This document shows, piece by piece, positions 37,121 to 46,431 of a stretch of DNA of 64,000 bases (position 1 is the stretch's first letter; the number at the start of each line of letters is the position of its first letter). Origin of the DNA: Sphingobacterium sp. lm-10 (GTDB lineage: Bacteria; Bacteroidota; Bacteroidia; Sphingobacteriales; Sphingobacteriaceae); assembly GCF_023554555.1 (NCBI RefSeq), contig NZ_JAMJWC010000001.1, forward strand, positions 372,001 to 436,000, read 5' to 3'. Under the pieces are notes generated by a model. It saw nothing but the letters and a program-made list of their open reading frames with translations. It was not told the origin of the DNA and made no database searches. The translations under genes were made by a program, and so were the position numbers.

Positions 37121-38548
37121 ATGGCGAATACCACTATTTTAGAGTACTCATTCCTGCCAAATGAAGTATTTATAAGTACTTCTGTAGATATAAGGATGAT
37201 CATTAAAAATCCGCAGAATGGAAGCCTGATAAAATTTAAAGGTGGTCGCGACGGAGATAGCATACAGGTTTATTTTCCTCTGGGCAAAGGGGCGACAGAT
37301 CTGGTCGAAAATCTTGATTTTAAAACCAGGGTGCCAGCAGGCACGACCTGTGAAAAATCGTCTTTTGGAGATTATTACACACTTAATTTCACCAATAATA
37401 CAACGAAATTGCAGCCTGGAGAACAATTGGAAATCATTTTTCTTCAGGTACCTGTTAACTCACAATACAAAGACGCTACGCCAGCGGTGATCAAAATAGA
37501 AGAAGGGATAGGCGAGTACGATGGAGACGCATTTATCAATATCGCTAAGAAGCCCAATGATACTTTTGAGGTAATAGCCTGGGTCAGTCCTTCTACCATC
37601 GGATTAAACCAGTTTGCCACGCTATATTGGCAGTCAGTTGGAGGTACAAAAGTGGTTATTGGGCCATTTAAAGATGGCGATAAAACTTTTAAAGTAGATG
37701 GGCCGCCCCCCAGTCCAGGCAATTTTAAGATCAATATACCGTCAACAACCGAGTCACAACGAACATATACACTAACCCTGTATACTTCGGATCAGCAACA
37801 TACCGCGGTACCGGTAACCCTGACACAAAACCCACCACTCATCACGGCATTTACAAGTGATAAGAGCGGCTTAATATCGGTGGATGATGCTATGGTATTA
37901 GACTGGTTCTACCTTTGGGGCGGATCCTCCGCAATAAATTCAAATTCGGGATTGCAGCTCAATAATCCCCGACCGGAGATTACCGTAAATCCAGGAAAAG
38001 ATCTGGCGCAATTCTATAAAGGTAATTATGAAAATATGCCTTCATCGATTTATTATGAGCTTTATGTTAATGGATTTCAAACACCCGCAAAGAGAAGAGT
38101 TGAGATAGGGTTACTTCCGGTAAAGTTATTATACTTTAAATATACCAGTCAGGATGCAAGTGGTGGCCTGAGCGGAATTGATTATCAGTTTGATACTCCG
38201 GAATGGAAAGGTTTTAAACTGGATATTGAAGGAAATAATCTGGCAACACTCACCTTATATCAACCCGGAAGCACAAAAGAAGTTTATTATCTGGGGGCAG
38301 ATGACACCATTCATCCACAGATACAATTTTTCACGTATAAAAGCAAAGGGAGTGGTGTTTACGAGTTGTCGTGGATAACCGCTAATCTTGACGAGCTTAC
38401 TTTGGATCCGAGCGGAGATGATATCCCAGTAGCTCAGATCGAATCCGGTACAAAGGATGTTAGTCTTACCGCTTCGGCTACATTCACACTAAAAGGAACT
38501 GCTAAAAACGGATCGATAATAACAAGCCAATTACATGTAATTATTTAG
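37121..38548 (+). CDS. 475-aa beta-rich protein with Ig-like repeats
   Basis: I start at the ATG at 37121, preceded by TAAAGAAA; the TTG at 37058 would overlap the previous gene by 47 nt. The product is almost all strands. The segment ATLYWQSVGGTKVVIGP (about 170-186) followed by YTLTLYTSDQQHTAVPVTL resembles the bacterial Ig-like pattern, and a weaker second copy follows (MVLDWFYLWGGSSAINS). There is no signal peptide, which is unusual for Ig-like proteins. It ends 2 nt before the polyketide synthase gene. Probably a binding or structural subunit. Confidence 0.65.
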   Translation: MANTTILEYSFLPNEVFISTSVDIRMIIKNPQNGSLIKFKGGRDGDSIQVYFPLGKGATDLVENLDFKTRVPAGTTCEKSSFGDYYTLNFTNNTTKLQPGEQLEIIFLQVPVNSQYKDATPAVIKIEEGIGEYDGDAFINIAKKPNDTFEVIAWVSPSTIGLNQFATLYWQSVGGTKVVIGPFKDGDKTFKVDGPPPSPGNFKINIPSTTESQRTYTLTLYTSDQQHTAVPVTLTQNPPLITAFTSDKSGLISVDDAMVLDWFYLWGGSSAINSNSGLQLNNPRPEITVNPGKDLAQFYKGNYENMPSSIYYELYVNGFQTPAKRRVEIGLLPVKLLYFKYTSQDASGGLSGIDYQFDTPEWKGFKLDIEGNNLATLTLYQPGSTKEVYYLGADDTIHPQIQFFTYKSKGSGVYELSWITANLDELTLDPSGDDIPVAQIESGTKDVSLTASATFTLKGTAKNGSIITSQLHVII

Positions 38549-38550
38549 CT

Positions 38551-41500
38551 ATGGATAATAAAATGACTGTCGTTGATCTGGTGCTGCGCTATCCAGAAGA
38601 AAAAGGGGACGAAACAACGCTAATCTTTCTGGATGCCTATGGCAATGAAAAAAAGCAATTCACCAGTAGAAGCCTCAAAGAAAGCTGTCTTCAGGCAGCG
38701 TATAACCTCTCTTCGGATATCACTCCCAAAGATATTACGCTTTTGATTGCTGAAGATGAGTCCGACTTTGTGCTGGCTTTTTTCGGATGTATCATGGCTG
38801 GAGGCATTCCTGCTCCGCTTGCTCCGGTACGAAAGTCCAGGAATAAGCACGGTTATGAAAGCATTTTGGAAATTTTAAAACGCGGTCAGGCCAAGAACGT
38901 GGTGATCGATGAGATTCATCATCAGCCTCTCGAAGAAGTGCTGCGCCAAGAAAGTGTATCTGGAGTTAAGGTGATTTCTGTCGATTCCATTAAAACCCAA
39001 CCCGCAACTGCTGTTACATTACCTCAGTTACAACCCCATGATATTGCCTATATCCAATACACCTCCGGTTCTACGTCCGCTCCAAAAGGGGTGGTACTAA
39101 GGCATAAGAGTGTCATGAACCACGTTGCGAAGATGTATCGTGTATTCCAGCGAGAAGAAAGCCTTAGGCTGGTAGGCTGGATTCCGTTTCATCATGATAT
39201 GGGACTGGTAGGTCACTTATTTTCCATATTATACGAATCAGGATTTGGGGTTATTTTGTCACCTTACACGTTTATATCTTCACCGCATTTATGGTTGGAG
39301 GCTATCGATAAATATGCCGCAAATACGTCGGCAGCACCTACTTTTAGTTTCGAGCACTGCGTCCGCAAAGTAGATGATAGCAAAATTTTTGACCTAAGCA
39401 CCTGGAAATATGCATATGTAGGATCGGAAACCGTATCGGTATCCATTCTGGACGATTTCTATCATAAATTTAAGTCAGCAGGGTTTAGTAGGAATACCTT
39501 TAAGCCCGTTTATGGTCTTGCCGAAGCCACATTGCTCGTGGCAGGAGGCCGGCATGGATTGGAAGAAGTAGAGCAGCATATTTTCTGGAGAGATCTCGGT
39601 GAGCACAAAAAGAGATCAATAATGCCTTATCTTATTGATGAGGAAGATGTGGTTAAAATAGTTGATAATCAAACTGGTAAGCAATGTATTGAAAGTGAAG
39701 TAGGGGAGATATGGATCGAAGGTCCATCTAATTCCAGTGGGTATTTAGGCGAGATCTTGGATGAACGCAATATCGTGAAAACAGGTGATACCGGTTTTGT
39801 ACGTAATGGTTATCTATACATAACAGGACGCCTAAAACAGGTGATTGTTATTCGTGGTGTAAACTATGCCGCTGAAGACCTGGAAGCCTGCGCACGCCAC
39901 TTCCTTTCCAATGTACGAACGAATGATCATACACTCTGTGTTTCGCACATAGACGGATCGAAAGAAGAGTTTTTTGTTTTTCAGGAAGTGCACCGGCATA
40001 CAAACAATAGTGAGCTGGATAAACTCGCATCACAAATTAATTCCAATCTTGCCGAAGGCTATGGTATATTACCGAACCGAATCATCTTTCTGGCACAAGG
40101 ACTGATACCTAAAACCGGTAATTATAAGATTGCCAGAGGAGAATGCCTGACACAATATTTGTCGGGCAAAATGCAGATTATGTATACCGTTGCTGGAGAG
40201 GTTATTGAAAAAGATATTGCTCAAGACGATCCTGTGGTCGTTGTCGGTATGGCTTGTCGTTTCCCCGGTGGGGTAGACAGCCCAGAAAAATACTGGGAAT
40301 TATTGTCCGAAGGAATTGATGCAGTAACCGAAGTGCCACCGAGCAGATGGAACAATGATTTGTTTTATGAGGATAAGGTTGCTGTACCGGGTAAGGTGAA
40401 TACCAAATGGGCTGGATTTATTGATGGCATTGACCAGTTTGATCCGGCACATTTTGAGATTTCGACGGTCGAGGCGCCCGAGATAGACCCGCAACAAAGG
40501 TTGCTTATGGAGACTTCGTGGAGACTATTAGAAAATAGTGGCGTAAAGAAGGCCGATATTTCGGGATCAGACACCGGCGTTTTTATTGGAATGTCTACCA
40601 ACGACTACCTCTACATGAAAATAAAGCTTAGCCCGGGTATGGATGGGTTTAATGCTTATACAGGTCTGGGGAATTCCAATAGTGTAGCGGCCAACCGACT
40701 TTCATATTATTATGATTTTAAGGGCCCTAGTTTAGCCGTCGACACCGCTTGTTCATCTTCATTAACAGCATTACATCTTGCGGCACAGGCTATTATAAAT
40801 GGCAACTGTACGCAAGCAATAACAGGTGGTGTAAATGCCATTTTATCACCGGGTCCTACCATCACGCTGTCTCAGTTTGGCATGATGTCTCCCGAAGGCA
40901 GATGCAAAACATTTGATGCCAGCGCCGATGGTTATGTGAGAGCAGAAGGTTGTGGGTTGGTGATGCTCAAGAGGAAGTCGGCTGCGGTAAAAGAGGGCAA
41001 TAAGATACTCGCCGTGCTGTCCGCCTCTTCTGTAGGCCAGGATGGACGCAGCCAAGGTATTACGTTTCCAAACGGAAAATCGCAATACCAACTGATTAAA
41101 AACACCCTTAAAATTGCGGGACTAAAAGGTAGTGATATCAGCTATGTGGAAGCGCATGGTACAGGCACGGCATCTGGTGATCCTATTGAAATGGAACAGG
41201 TAAGAAAACTCTATGGAGTAGGAAATAAAACCTGTTATGTAGGCTCCGTAAAGGCAAACATAGGCCACCTGGAAGCAGGGGCTGGAATTGCCAGCGTCAT
41301 TAAGGCGGTTTTGATGCTACAACACAGACAAATTCCGCCACAAATAAACCTTAAAAGTATTAATCCAAAAATTCAATTAGATAATACCAGACTAAAGATT
41401 ACCAAAGAGTTGGCAGATTGGAACATCGATAACGAAACCCGAAGAGCTGCTATCAGTTCGTTTGGTTTCGGTGGTTCCTTAGCCCATGCTATCTTATCAG

Positions 41501-44500
41501 CTCCCGACGTGATCGAAGCCGTTCATGAACCTTCATCTTATCAGTTTGCCCCAAGGCCGTTTGTATTTTCTGCTACAACAAGTCAGGGTGTTACTGATCA
41601 GGCTAAGATCCTTAATGAATGGCTTGACACCGCTCATGGACTTACTATCGAAGATATATGCTATACCCAGGCTATGGCAAGATCCGACCTGAAATACCGT
41701 CACTGTGTGGTGGTCAACTCCAGACAGACACTAAAAGAAAAGCTAGAAGGCTTTATCAATTCGGGCGAGGCGGGATCCAAACCAATATCCTTAACAGATA
41801 CTTGTTTCCTTTTTACAGGACAGGGCGAGCATTATCTACATATGGGAAGATTGCTCTATCTAAGGTTTCCGGTGTTTAAAGCAGCTTTTGATCGATGTGC
41901 ACAGGTTATAGATACGACGTTAGGCGATGGTTTTAGCTTAAATCATATCGCTTTTGAGGAAAGAGATACATTATTTTGGCTCGACAAATATATGCAGCCT
42001 ATCCTTTTTGCTGTGCAGTATTCTTTAGGAATACTATGGCAGGAATGTGGGGTAATGCCTTCGCATTTGTTAGGGCATAGTTTAGGCGAGTATGCAGCAG
42101 CATGTCTGGCTGGATGTTTTGAGCCGGAGACAGGTATGGCCATTTTACTTAAAAGAGCGAGCCTGATTGATACACTGGACAACAATGGGATGATGGTTAC
42201 CATTTTTGCAGATGCTGAAGAGATCAGCAAAATAATGGATCACGATAAAGTGAGGATAGCGGCCATCAACAGTAAAAAGAAAACGGTTGTTTCGGGTGAA
42301 GTACCCGCCGTCGCACAACTATTGGAACATTATAAGCAGTTGGGAATAGAAACATATCATTTGAAAACATCTCATGCTTTCCATAGCCATTTGATGAAGC
42401 CTATAGCGCAGGAATTTGGAGAATATCTTCAGCAGTTTAGCTTCAAACGCCCCGAAAAGAGATGGATTTCTTCATTAAGAGCAAAAGTGATGAATGAAGC
42501 ACCAGATTCCAGGTACTGGGTAGAACATCTGATAAACAAGGTTGATTTTAAGAGTGCCGCCGCGTTGCTTCCCCAAAATAGTCGACTCAATTTTGTCGAG
42601 ATTGGTCCCGGAGCCAGTACATTGGTGGCGGTAAATGACTCACTAAACCTGACAGATTCTTTGCTTCTACGCTCTTTGAACGTCAAGAAAGGTGAGCGTA
42701 CAGAAGATTATTTCTTCTACGATTCGGTCTGTAAATTATACCAGTCTGGAATAAACATCAAGTGGGATGCCATATTGGAAGGCTATGCGTATCCTAATCG
42801 TTTGCCGGGGCAAAAATTTATGCATAAATCGTATTGGATGGCGGGTATTAACGCCGAAAGGCTATCAGAGTTTGCAAATCCTTCGACCGGAGCAACTGTT
42901 TACAGGAATGCTGAAAAATGGTTAGACACGGATATTTATAATCTTAGCTGGAAAGAAACTTCGGCACCAACACAGGTACCGCTGTCAAAAGAGTTAAATT
43001 GGATACTCATCGGTGAATCCGGAAATTTGACGGAAAATTTGCTTCAGGATTTAAAAGCACATAAAAATAATGTTTACTGGATAAGGATAGAAACTGCAGA
43101 GCATACTTCCAGTAAATTAAAACCTGAATTCAGCCTTTCAGATAAAGCAAATGCGCTGGAATGGTCGGCCATTATGGATAAAATTATAAACCTGAAGAGC
43201 CGAGATAATAGCAGTGACTGGAAGCTTGTCTTTCTCACCCCGGGAGGACACTCTATACCCGAAGAATTTGACATTCCTAGCCTAGAGTATACCGTAAATT
43301 GTGGTAGCGGTGTACTTATCCCGTTGATGCAGGCGCTTAAAAGAAATGCCTTAGTCATGCCGGTATGGGTGCTTACTACACAATCACAATACATTGCCGA
43401 ACAGGATAGCGAGATCAACCTAGCACATGCTCCTGTGTGGGGTTTTTCAAAAACGCTCTTTCTGGAACACCCCGAATTAAGAGGCGGATTGATCGATATT
43501 GATTCCCAGACCTCATCACAAGTTATTTTAAATAAAGTGAATAATCCGGGTAGTGAGCGAAGTATTGCCATAAGACGGGACAAGCAGTATATTGAATATA
43601 TCGTTCGTGAAGAACAAGAAATAATCAAAGATCAGGTTGCTCTTCGCGCAGATGGTGCTTATGTAATTACCGGAGGTTTAGGTGGGCTGGGATTGAAGTG
43701 TGCCGAATGGGTAATAAACAAAGGAGGAAAGCATTTGGTATTAATCAGCCGGCGCGCATTGCCGGAGGCACATCTTTGGACGGTTATCGGCGAAGAAAAT
43801 CCCGATTATCAAATTATAAAACAGCTTTTAGTATTTCAGGATAAAGGCGCGCAGATTGAGGTAATTTCTCTAGACATTAGAGATGTCACGGGATTGGAAA
43901 AGTTAGTGGGGAACTTGGATAATAGGAGTGTTCCCCTTAGAGGAATCATTCATGCGGCTGGAGTAAACTGGTTTAGCAAAGTGATGGATCTAGACCAGGA
44001 GAATTTCCTTGAAACATTGAAGACAAAGGTCTCCTCTTCATGGGCACTACATCAGTTCAGCCTAACAATGGATTTAGATGTATTTATCCTGTTCTCCTCC
44101 GTATCGGCACTATGGGGATCGGTAGATTTAAGCCATTATACCGCCGCAAATCATTTCATGGATATGCTGAGCCTGCAACGACGGAGGCTTGGTCTCCCAT
44201 CGTTGTGTATAAACTGGGGGCCATGGGGAGAAGTGGGCATGAGTGCGGAAGAGCGGGAAACGGATCTTTTACATAAGCTCGGATTTCAATTAATGCAGCC
44301 AGATGCCGCATTGGCCGCTATGGAAAAAGCGTTGTCACTAGATAGGCCGCTTTCGCTCATCGCCGCTATTGATTGGCAGAAATTTGGGACATTTATCGAT
44401 TTTTCACTTCAACCATCCTTATTTGTAGAAGTATATTCTGCCGACAAATACGAGCAGAAAATCATTAGCGGTAGCATTAAGCTGATACAGGAAAGTAGTC

Positions 44501-45603
44501 CTGAAAAAGCCCGAGAGCTGATTGAAGGCGCGGTAAGGATTAAGCTGAGAAATGTGATGCTTATCGATTCCTTTGACAAGATTGAGGGTAATCAACGATT
44601 TAATTTTCTTGGTATGGATTCTCTAATGGCCATACATTTTGTGGTTGAATTGGAACAGTATTTTGGCTGCCAATTGCCCAATACGCTGGCGTACAATTAC
44701 CCAACGATAGATGCCGTAAGTGATCATATATTTTCGCTTATCTACCCGGAAATATCCAATAGAGTAGATAGTAGTGTCACAATTCCAGCTATAGAAGCGG
44801 CTGTCGCCAGGCAGGAAATTATCCCTGTTAAGGAAGAAGAGCCTGAGTTGCTGTTTAAGGTCATAAAAAAAGCAACCCAGCCGATTAAGCTCAAAATGTA
44901 TTGTTTTCCTTACTTGGGTACCGGTTCATCTGCTTACGAGAAATGGGCGGGTATGTTTGGCCATGACGTAGAGCTTATTGCTATACAGCCGCCGGGCAGG
45001 GAAGAGCGCAGCGATGTAAAGCCCTTTAATACCATGAGCGACCTGATGGACTCATTACTTTCCAATTTCGAAGAGCCGGAAGAAGACTATGTGTTTTTCG
45101 GTCATAGTTTTGGGGCACTTATGGCCTATGAGTTTTATACTCTATTGAAAACGCGTCATAGAAAGACGCCCTATAAGCTTTTTCTCTCTGCATGCGAAGC
45201 ACCATTAAACCCTTCCGAAAGTAGGCTACATGAGTTGTCCGATACGGAGTTTATTGAAGAGATGGTTGTAAAATACGAAAACTCACACGATGTGTTGGAA
45301 CGAAAAAAAGTGCTCACGAGCAATTCCTCGCTTGTTAGAGCAGATGTGCAGATATTAGAAACCTACGTGCCGGGAAAAGAGCTAGTAGATGTACCACTTA
45401 CTTTAATCGCGGGCGCAGATGATCAGATATCCGACCTGGAAAAAGTAAAAAGCTGGATAAATCTGGCAAACCATAATTTCTCTATTCACTTGATCAACGG
45501 TGGCCATGAATTGATTAAAAATAATAGTACTGAGCTGACCAATATAATAAAGGATGCTGTTAATTATCCATCTATTAATGGCTATCATCACTTAGAAAAT
45601 TAA
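38551..45603 (+). CDS. Polyketide synthase, FAAL-KS-AT-KR-ACP-TE
   Basis: The 2350-aa synthase has, in order: fatty acyl-AMP ligase (about 1-545, P-loop TSGSTSAPKG at 171-180, FHHDMGLVG); ketosynthase (~560-985) with Cys734, His869 and His906; acyltransferase with Ser1177 and HAFHSH (His1278), the malonyl-CoA signature; ketoreductase with GGLGGLG (1708-1714), Ser1849/1850 and Tyr1863; acyl carrier domain with Ser2024 (GMDSL); and a type-II-like thioesterase with Ser2186 (GHSFG) and His2319. All sites look active. It should activate a fatty acid, extend it by two carbons, reduce it to a 3-hydroxyacyl chain and release it. Trp1855 eight residues before the Tyr and absence of LDD suggest an A-type ketoreductase. 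No carrier domain lies between FAAL and KS. Confidence 0.93.
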   Translation: MDNKMTVVDLVLRYPEEKGDETTLIFLDAYGNEKKQFTSRSLKESCLQAAYNLSSDITPKDITLLIAEDESDFVLAFFGCIMAGGIPAPLAPVRKSRNKHGYESILEILKRGQAKNVVIDEIHHQPLEEVLRQESVSGVKVISVDSIKTQPATAVTLPQLQPHDIAYIQYTSGSTSAPKGVVLRHKSVMNHVAKMYRVFQREESLRLVGWIPFHHDMGLVGHLFSILYESGFGVILSPYTFISSPHLWLEAIDKYAANTSAAPTFSFEHCVRKVDDSKIFDLSTWKYAYVGSETVSVSILDDFYHKFKSAGFSRNTFKPVYGLAEATLLVAGGRHGLEEVEQHIFWRDLGEHKKRSIMPYLIDEEDVVKIVDNQTGKQCIESEVGEIWIEGPSNSSGYLGEILDERNIVKTGDTGFVRNGYLYITGRLKQVIVIRGVNYAAEDLEACARHFLSNVRTNDHTLCVSHIDGSKEEFFVFQEVHRHTNNSELDKLASQINSNLAEGYGILPNRIIFLAQGLIPKTGNYKIARGECLTQYLSGKMQIMYTVAGEVIEKDIAQDDPVVVVGMACRFPGGVDSPEKYWELLSEGIDAVTEVPPSRWNNDLFYEDKVAVPGKVNTKWAGFIDGIDQFDPAHFEISTVEAPEIDPQQRLLMETSWRLLENSGVKKADISGSDTGVFIGMSTNDYLYMKIKLSPGMDGFNAYTGLGNSNSVAANRLSYYYDFKGPSLAVDTACSSSLTALHLAAQAIINGNCTQAITGGVNAILSPGPTITLSQFGMMSPEGRCKTFDASADGYVRAEGCGLVMLKRKSAAVKEGNKILAVLSASSVGQDGRSQGITFPNGKSQYQLIKNTLKIAGLKGSDISYVEAHGTGTASGDPIEMEQVRKLYGVGNKTCYVGSVKANIGHLEAGAGIASVIKAVLMLQHRQIPPQINLKSINPKIQLDNTRLKITKELADWNIDNETRRAAISSFGFGGSLAHAILSAPDVIEAVHEPSSYQFAPRPFVFSATTSQGVTDQAKILNEWLDTAHGLTIEDICYTQAMARSDLKYRHCVVVNSRQTLKEKLEGFINSGEAGSKPISLTDTCFLFTGQGEHYLHMGRLLYLRFPVFKAAFDRCAQVIDTTLGDGFSLNHIAFEERDTLFWLDKYMQPILFAVQYSLGILWQECGVMPSHLLGHSLGEYAAACLAGCFEPETGMAILLKRASLIDTLDNNGMMVTIFADAEEISKIMDHDKVRIAAINSKKKTVVSGEVPAVAQLLEHYKQLGIETYHLKTSHAFHSHLMKPIAQEFGEYLQQFSFKRPEKRWISSLRAKVMNEAPDSRYWVEHLINKVDFKSAAALLPQNSRLNFVEIGPGASTLVAVNDSLNLTDSLLLRSLNVKKGERTEDYFFYDSVCKLYQSGINIKWDAILEGYAYPNRLPGQKFMHKSYWMAGINAERLSEFANPSTGATVYRNAEKWLDTDIYNLSWKETSAPTQVPLSKELNWILIGESGNLTENLLQDLKAHKNNVYWIRIETAEHTSSKLKPEFSLSDKANALEWSAIMDKIINLKSRDNSSDWKLVFLTPGGHSIPEEFDIPSLEYTVNCGSGVLIPLMQALKRNALVMPVWVLTTQSQYIAEQDSEINLAHAPVWGFSKTLFLEHPELRGGLIDIDSQTSSQVILNKVNNPGSERSIAIRRDKQYIEYIVREEQEIIKDQVALRADGAYVITGGLGGLGLKCAEWVINKGGKHLVLISRRALPEAHLWTVIGEENPDYQIIKQLLVFQDKGAQIEVISLDIRDVTGLEKLVGNLDNRSVPLRGIIHAAGVNWFSKVMDLDQENFLETLKTKVSSSWALHQFSLTMDLDVFILFSSVSALWGSVDLSHYTAANHFMDMLSLQRRRLGLPSLCINWGPWGEVGMSAEERETDLLHKLGFQLMQPDAALAAMEKALSLDRPLSLIAAIDWQKFGTFIDFSLQPSLFVEVYSADKYEQKIISGSIKLIQESSPEKARELIEGAVRIKLRNVMLIDSFDKIEGNQRFNFLGMDSLMAIHFVVELEQYFGCQLPNTLAYNYPTIDAVSDHIFSLIYPEISNRVDSSVTIPAIEAAVARQEIIPVKEEEPELLFKVIKKATQPIKLKMYCFPYLGTGSSAYEKWAGMFGHDVELIAIQPPGREERSDVKPFNTMSDLMDSLLSNFEEPEEDYVFFGHSFGALMAYEFYTLLKTRHRKTPYKLFLSACEAPLNPSESRLHELSDTEFIEEMVVKYENSHDVLERKKVLTSNSSLVRADVQILETYVPGKELVDVPLTLIAGADDQISDLEKVKSWINLANHNFSIHLINGGHELIKNNSTELTNIIKDAVNYPSINGYHHLEN

Positions 45604-45615
45604 CCACATTAGCTT

Positions 45616-46371
45616 ATGAAAACCGACAACAAACCATGGTATAACTTTGGCGGTGGCCGCTATATGGGCAGCGAACCTTTTTTTTATGAAAGGGAACGAT
45701 TGCCCTGGACAAAGATCATTGAAGATAACTGGGAAGTTATCAAAGATGAAGTTATAAGTCAGATGACGGAAAAGCCCAAGAACTTAAAACCTTATTTTAT
45801 CAATAAAAGCATGTCTTTCCCTCCAAAGAAATGGAAGACAATGGGCATTTATTTCTGGAAGTTTGTGATCCGCGAAAACTACAAAAAATGTCCGGAGACG
45901 ATAAAAGTATTACGGAAGATACCAGGGCTGACCTCGTTTTCATTAAGTGTGCTGGAACCCGGCTCTAACATCAACCCACATCAAGGCGATACAGATGCGA
46001 TCATCCGCTGCCATGTGGGGATTGATATTCCTGGTACGCTACCAGATTGTGGTTTTCAGGTTGGGAAGGAGATAAGACCTTGGCAAAACGGTGTGACGCT
46101 TCCTTTTTGTGATGCCCATACGCATACGGCATGGAATCACACCAACCAAAAGCGACTTATTCTTATCCTCGATGTCATGCGGGAAGAGTATGTTAAGGAG
46201 CAAAATGCGATCTGTGCGCATATTTTAGCTTCTTCCGCGATACAGATGATCTATCAAAAATATCCTTTTTTTAATAGCAGAAGCGGATATGTAAAAAAGG
46301 GAATGTACCACTTTATAAGAGTCTTTGTGTTGGGTTTACTCCCTATACAGAGGTTCGTTGCTTTTCTGTGA
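45616..46371 (+). CDS. Aspartyl/asparaginyl beta-hydroxylase family dioxygenase
   Basis: A 251-aa Fe(II)/2-oxoglutarate oxygenase of the PF05118 type. Visible sites are His122 in NPHQGD, the RCHVGI strand (131-136), His170 in THTAWNH and Arg180 for 2-oxoglutarate. The family hydroxylates Asp or Asn side chains in proteins, and some members act on amino acids or lipids. It lies 12 nt after the synthase, so a role on the synthase product, as in hydroxylation of lipid A or ornithine lipid acyl chains by related enzymes, is possible as well as protein hydroxylation of array products. The last 50 residues are an additional hydrophobic/basic tail. Confidence 0.88.
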   Translation: MKTDNKPWYNFGGGRYMGSEPFFYERERLPWTKIIEDNWEVIKDEVISQMTEKPKNLKPYFINKSMSFPPKKWKTMGIYFWKFVIRENYKKCPETIKVLRKIPGLTSFSLSVLEPGSNINPHQGDTDAIIRCHVGIDIPGTLPDCGFQVGKEIRPWQNGVTLPFCDAHTHTAWNHTNQKRLILILDVMREEYVKEQNAICAHILASSAIQMIYQKYPFFNSRSGYVKKGMYHFIRVFVLGLLPIQRFVAFL

Positions 46372-46431
46372 TAAGGTTCTAAAGTTGAGATGTAAGCATC
46401 CTATAAATAACTATACTTAAACAATAAGATT

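Noticed and set aside
38551-45603. Dehydratase domain in the synthase
   Set aside because: The stretch between AT and KR reads as the structural half of the ketoreductase and has no HxxxGxxxxP motif.
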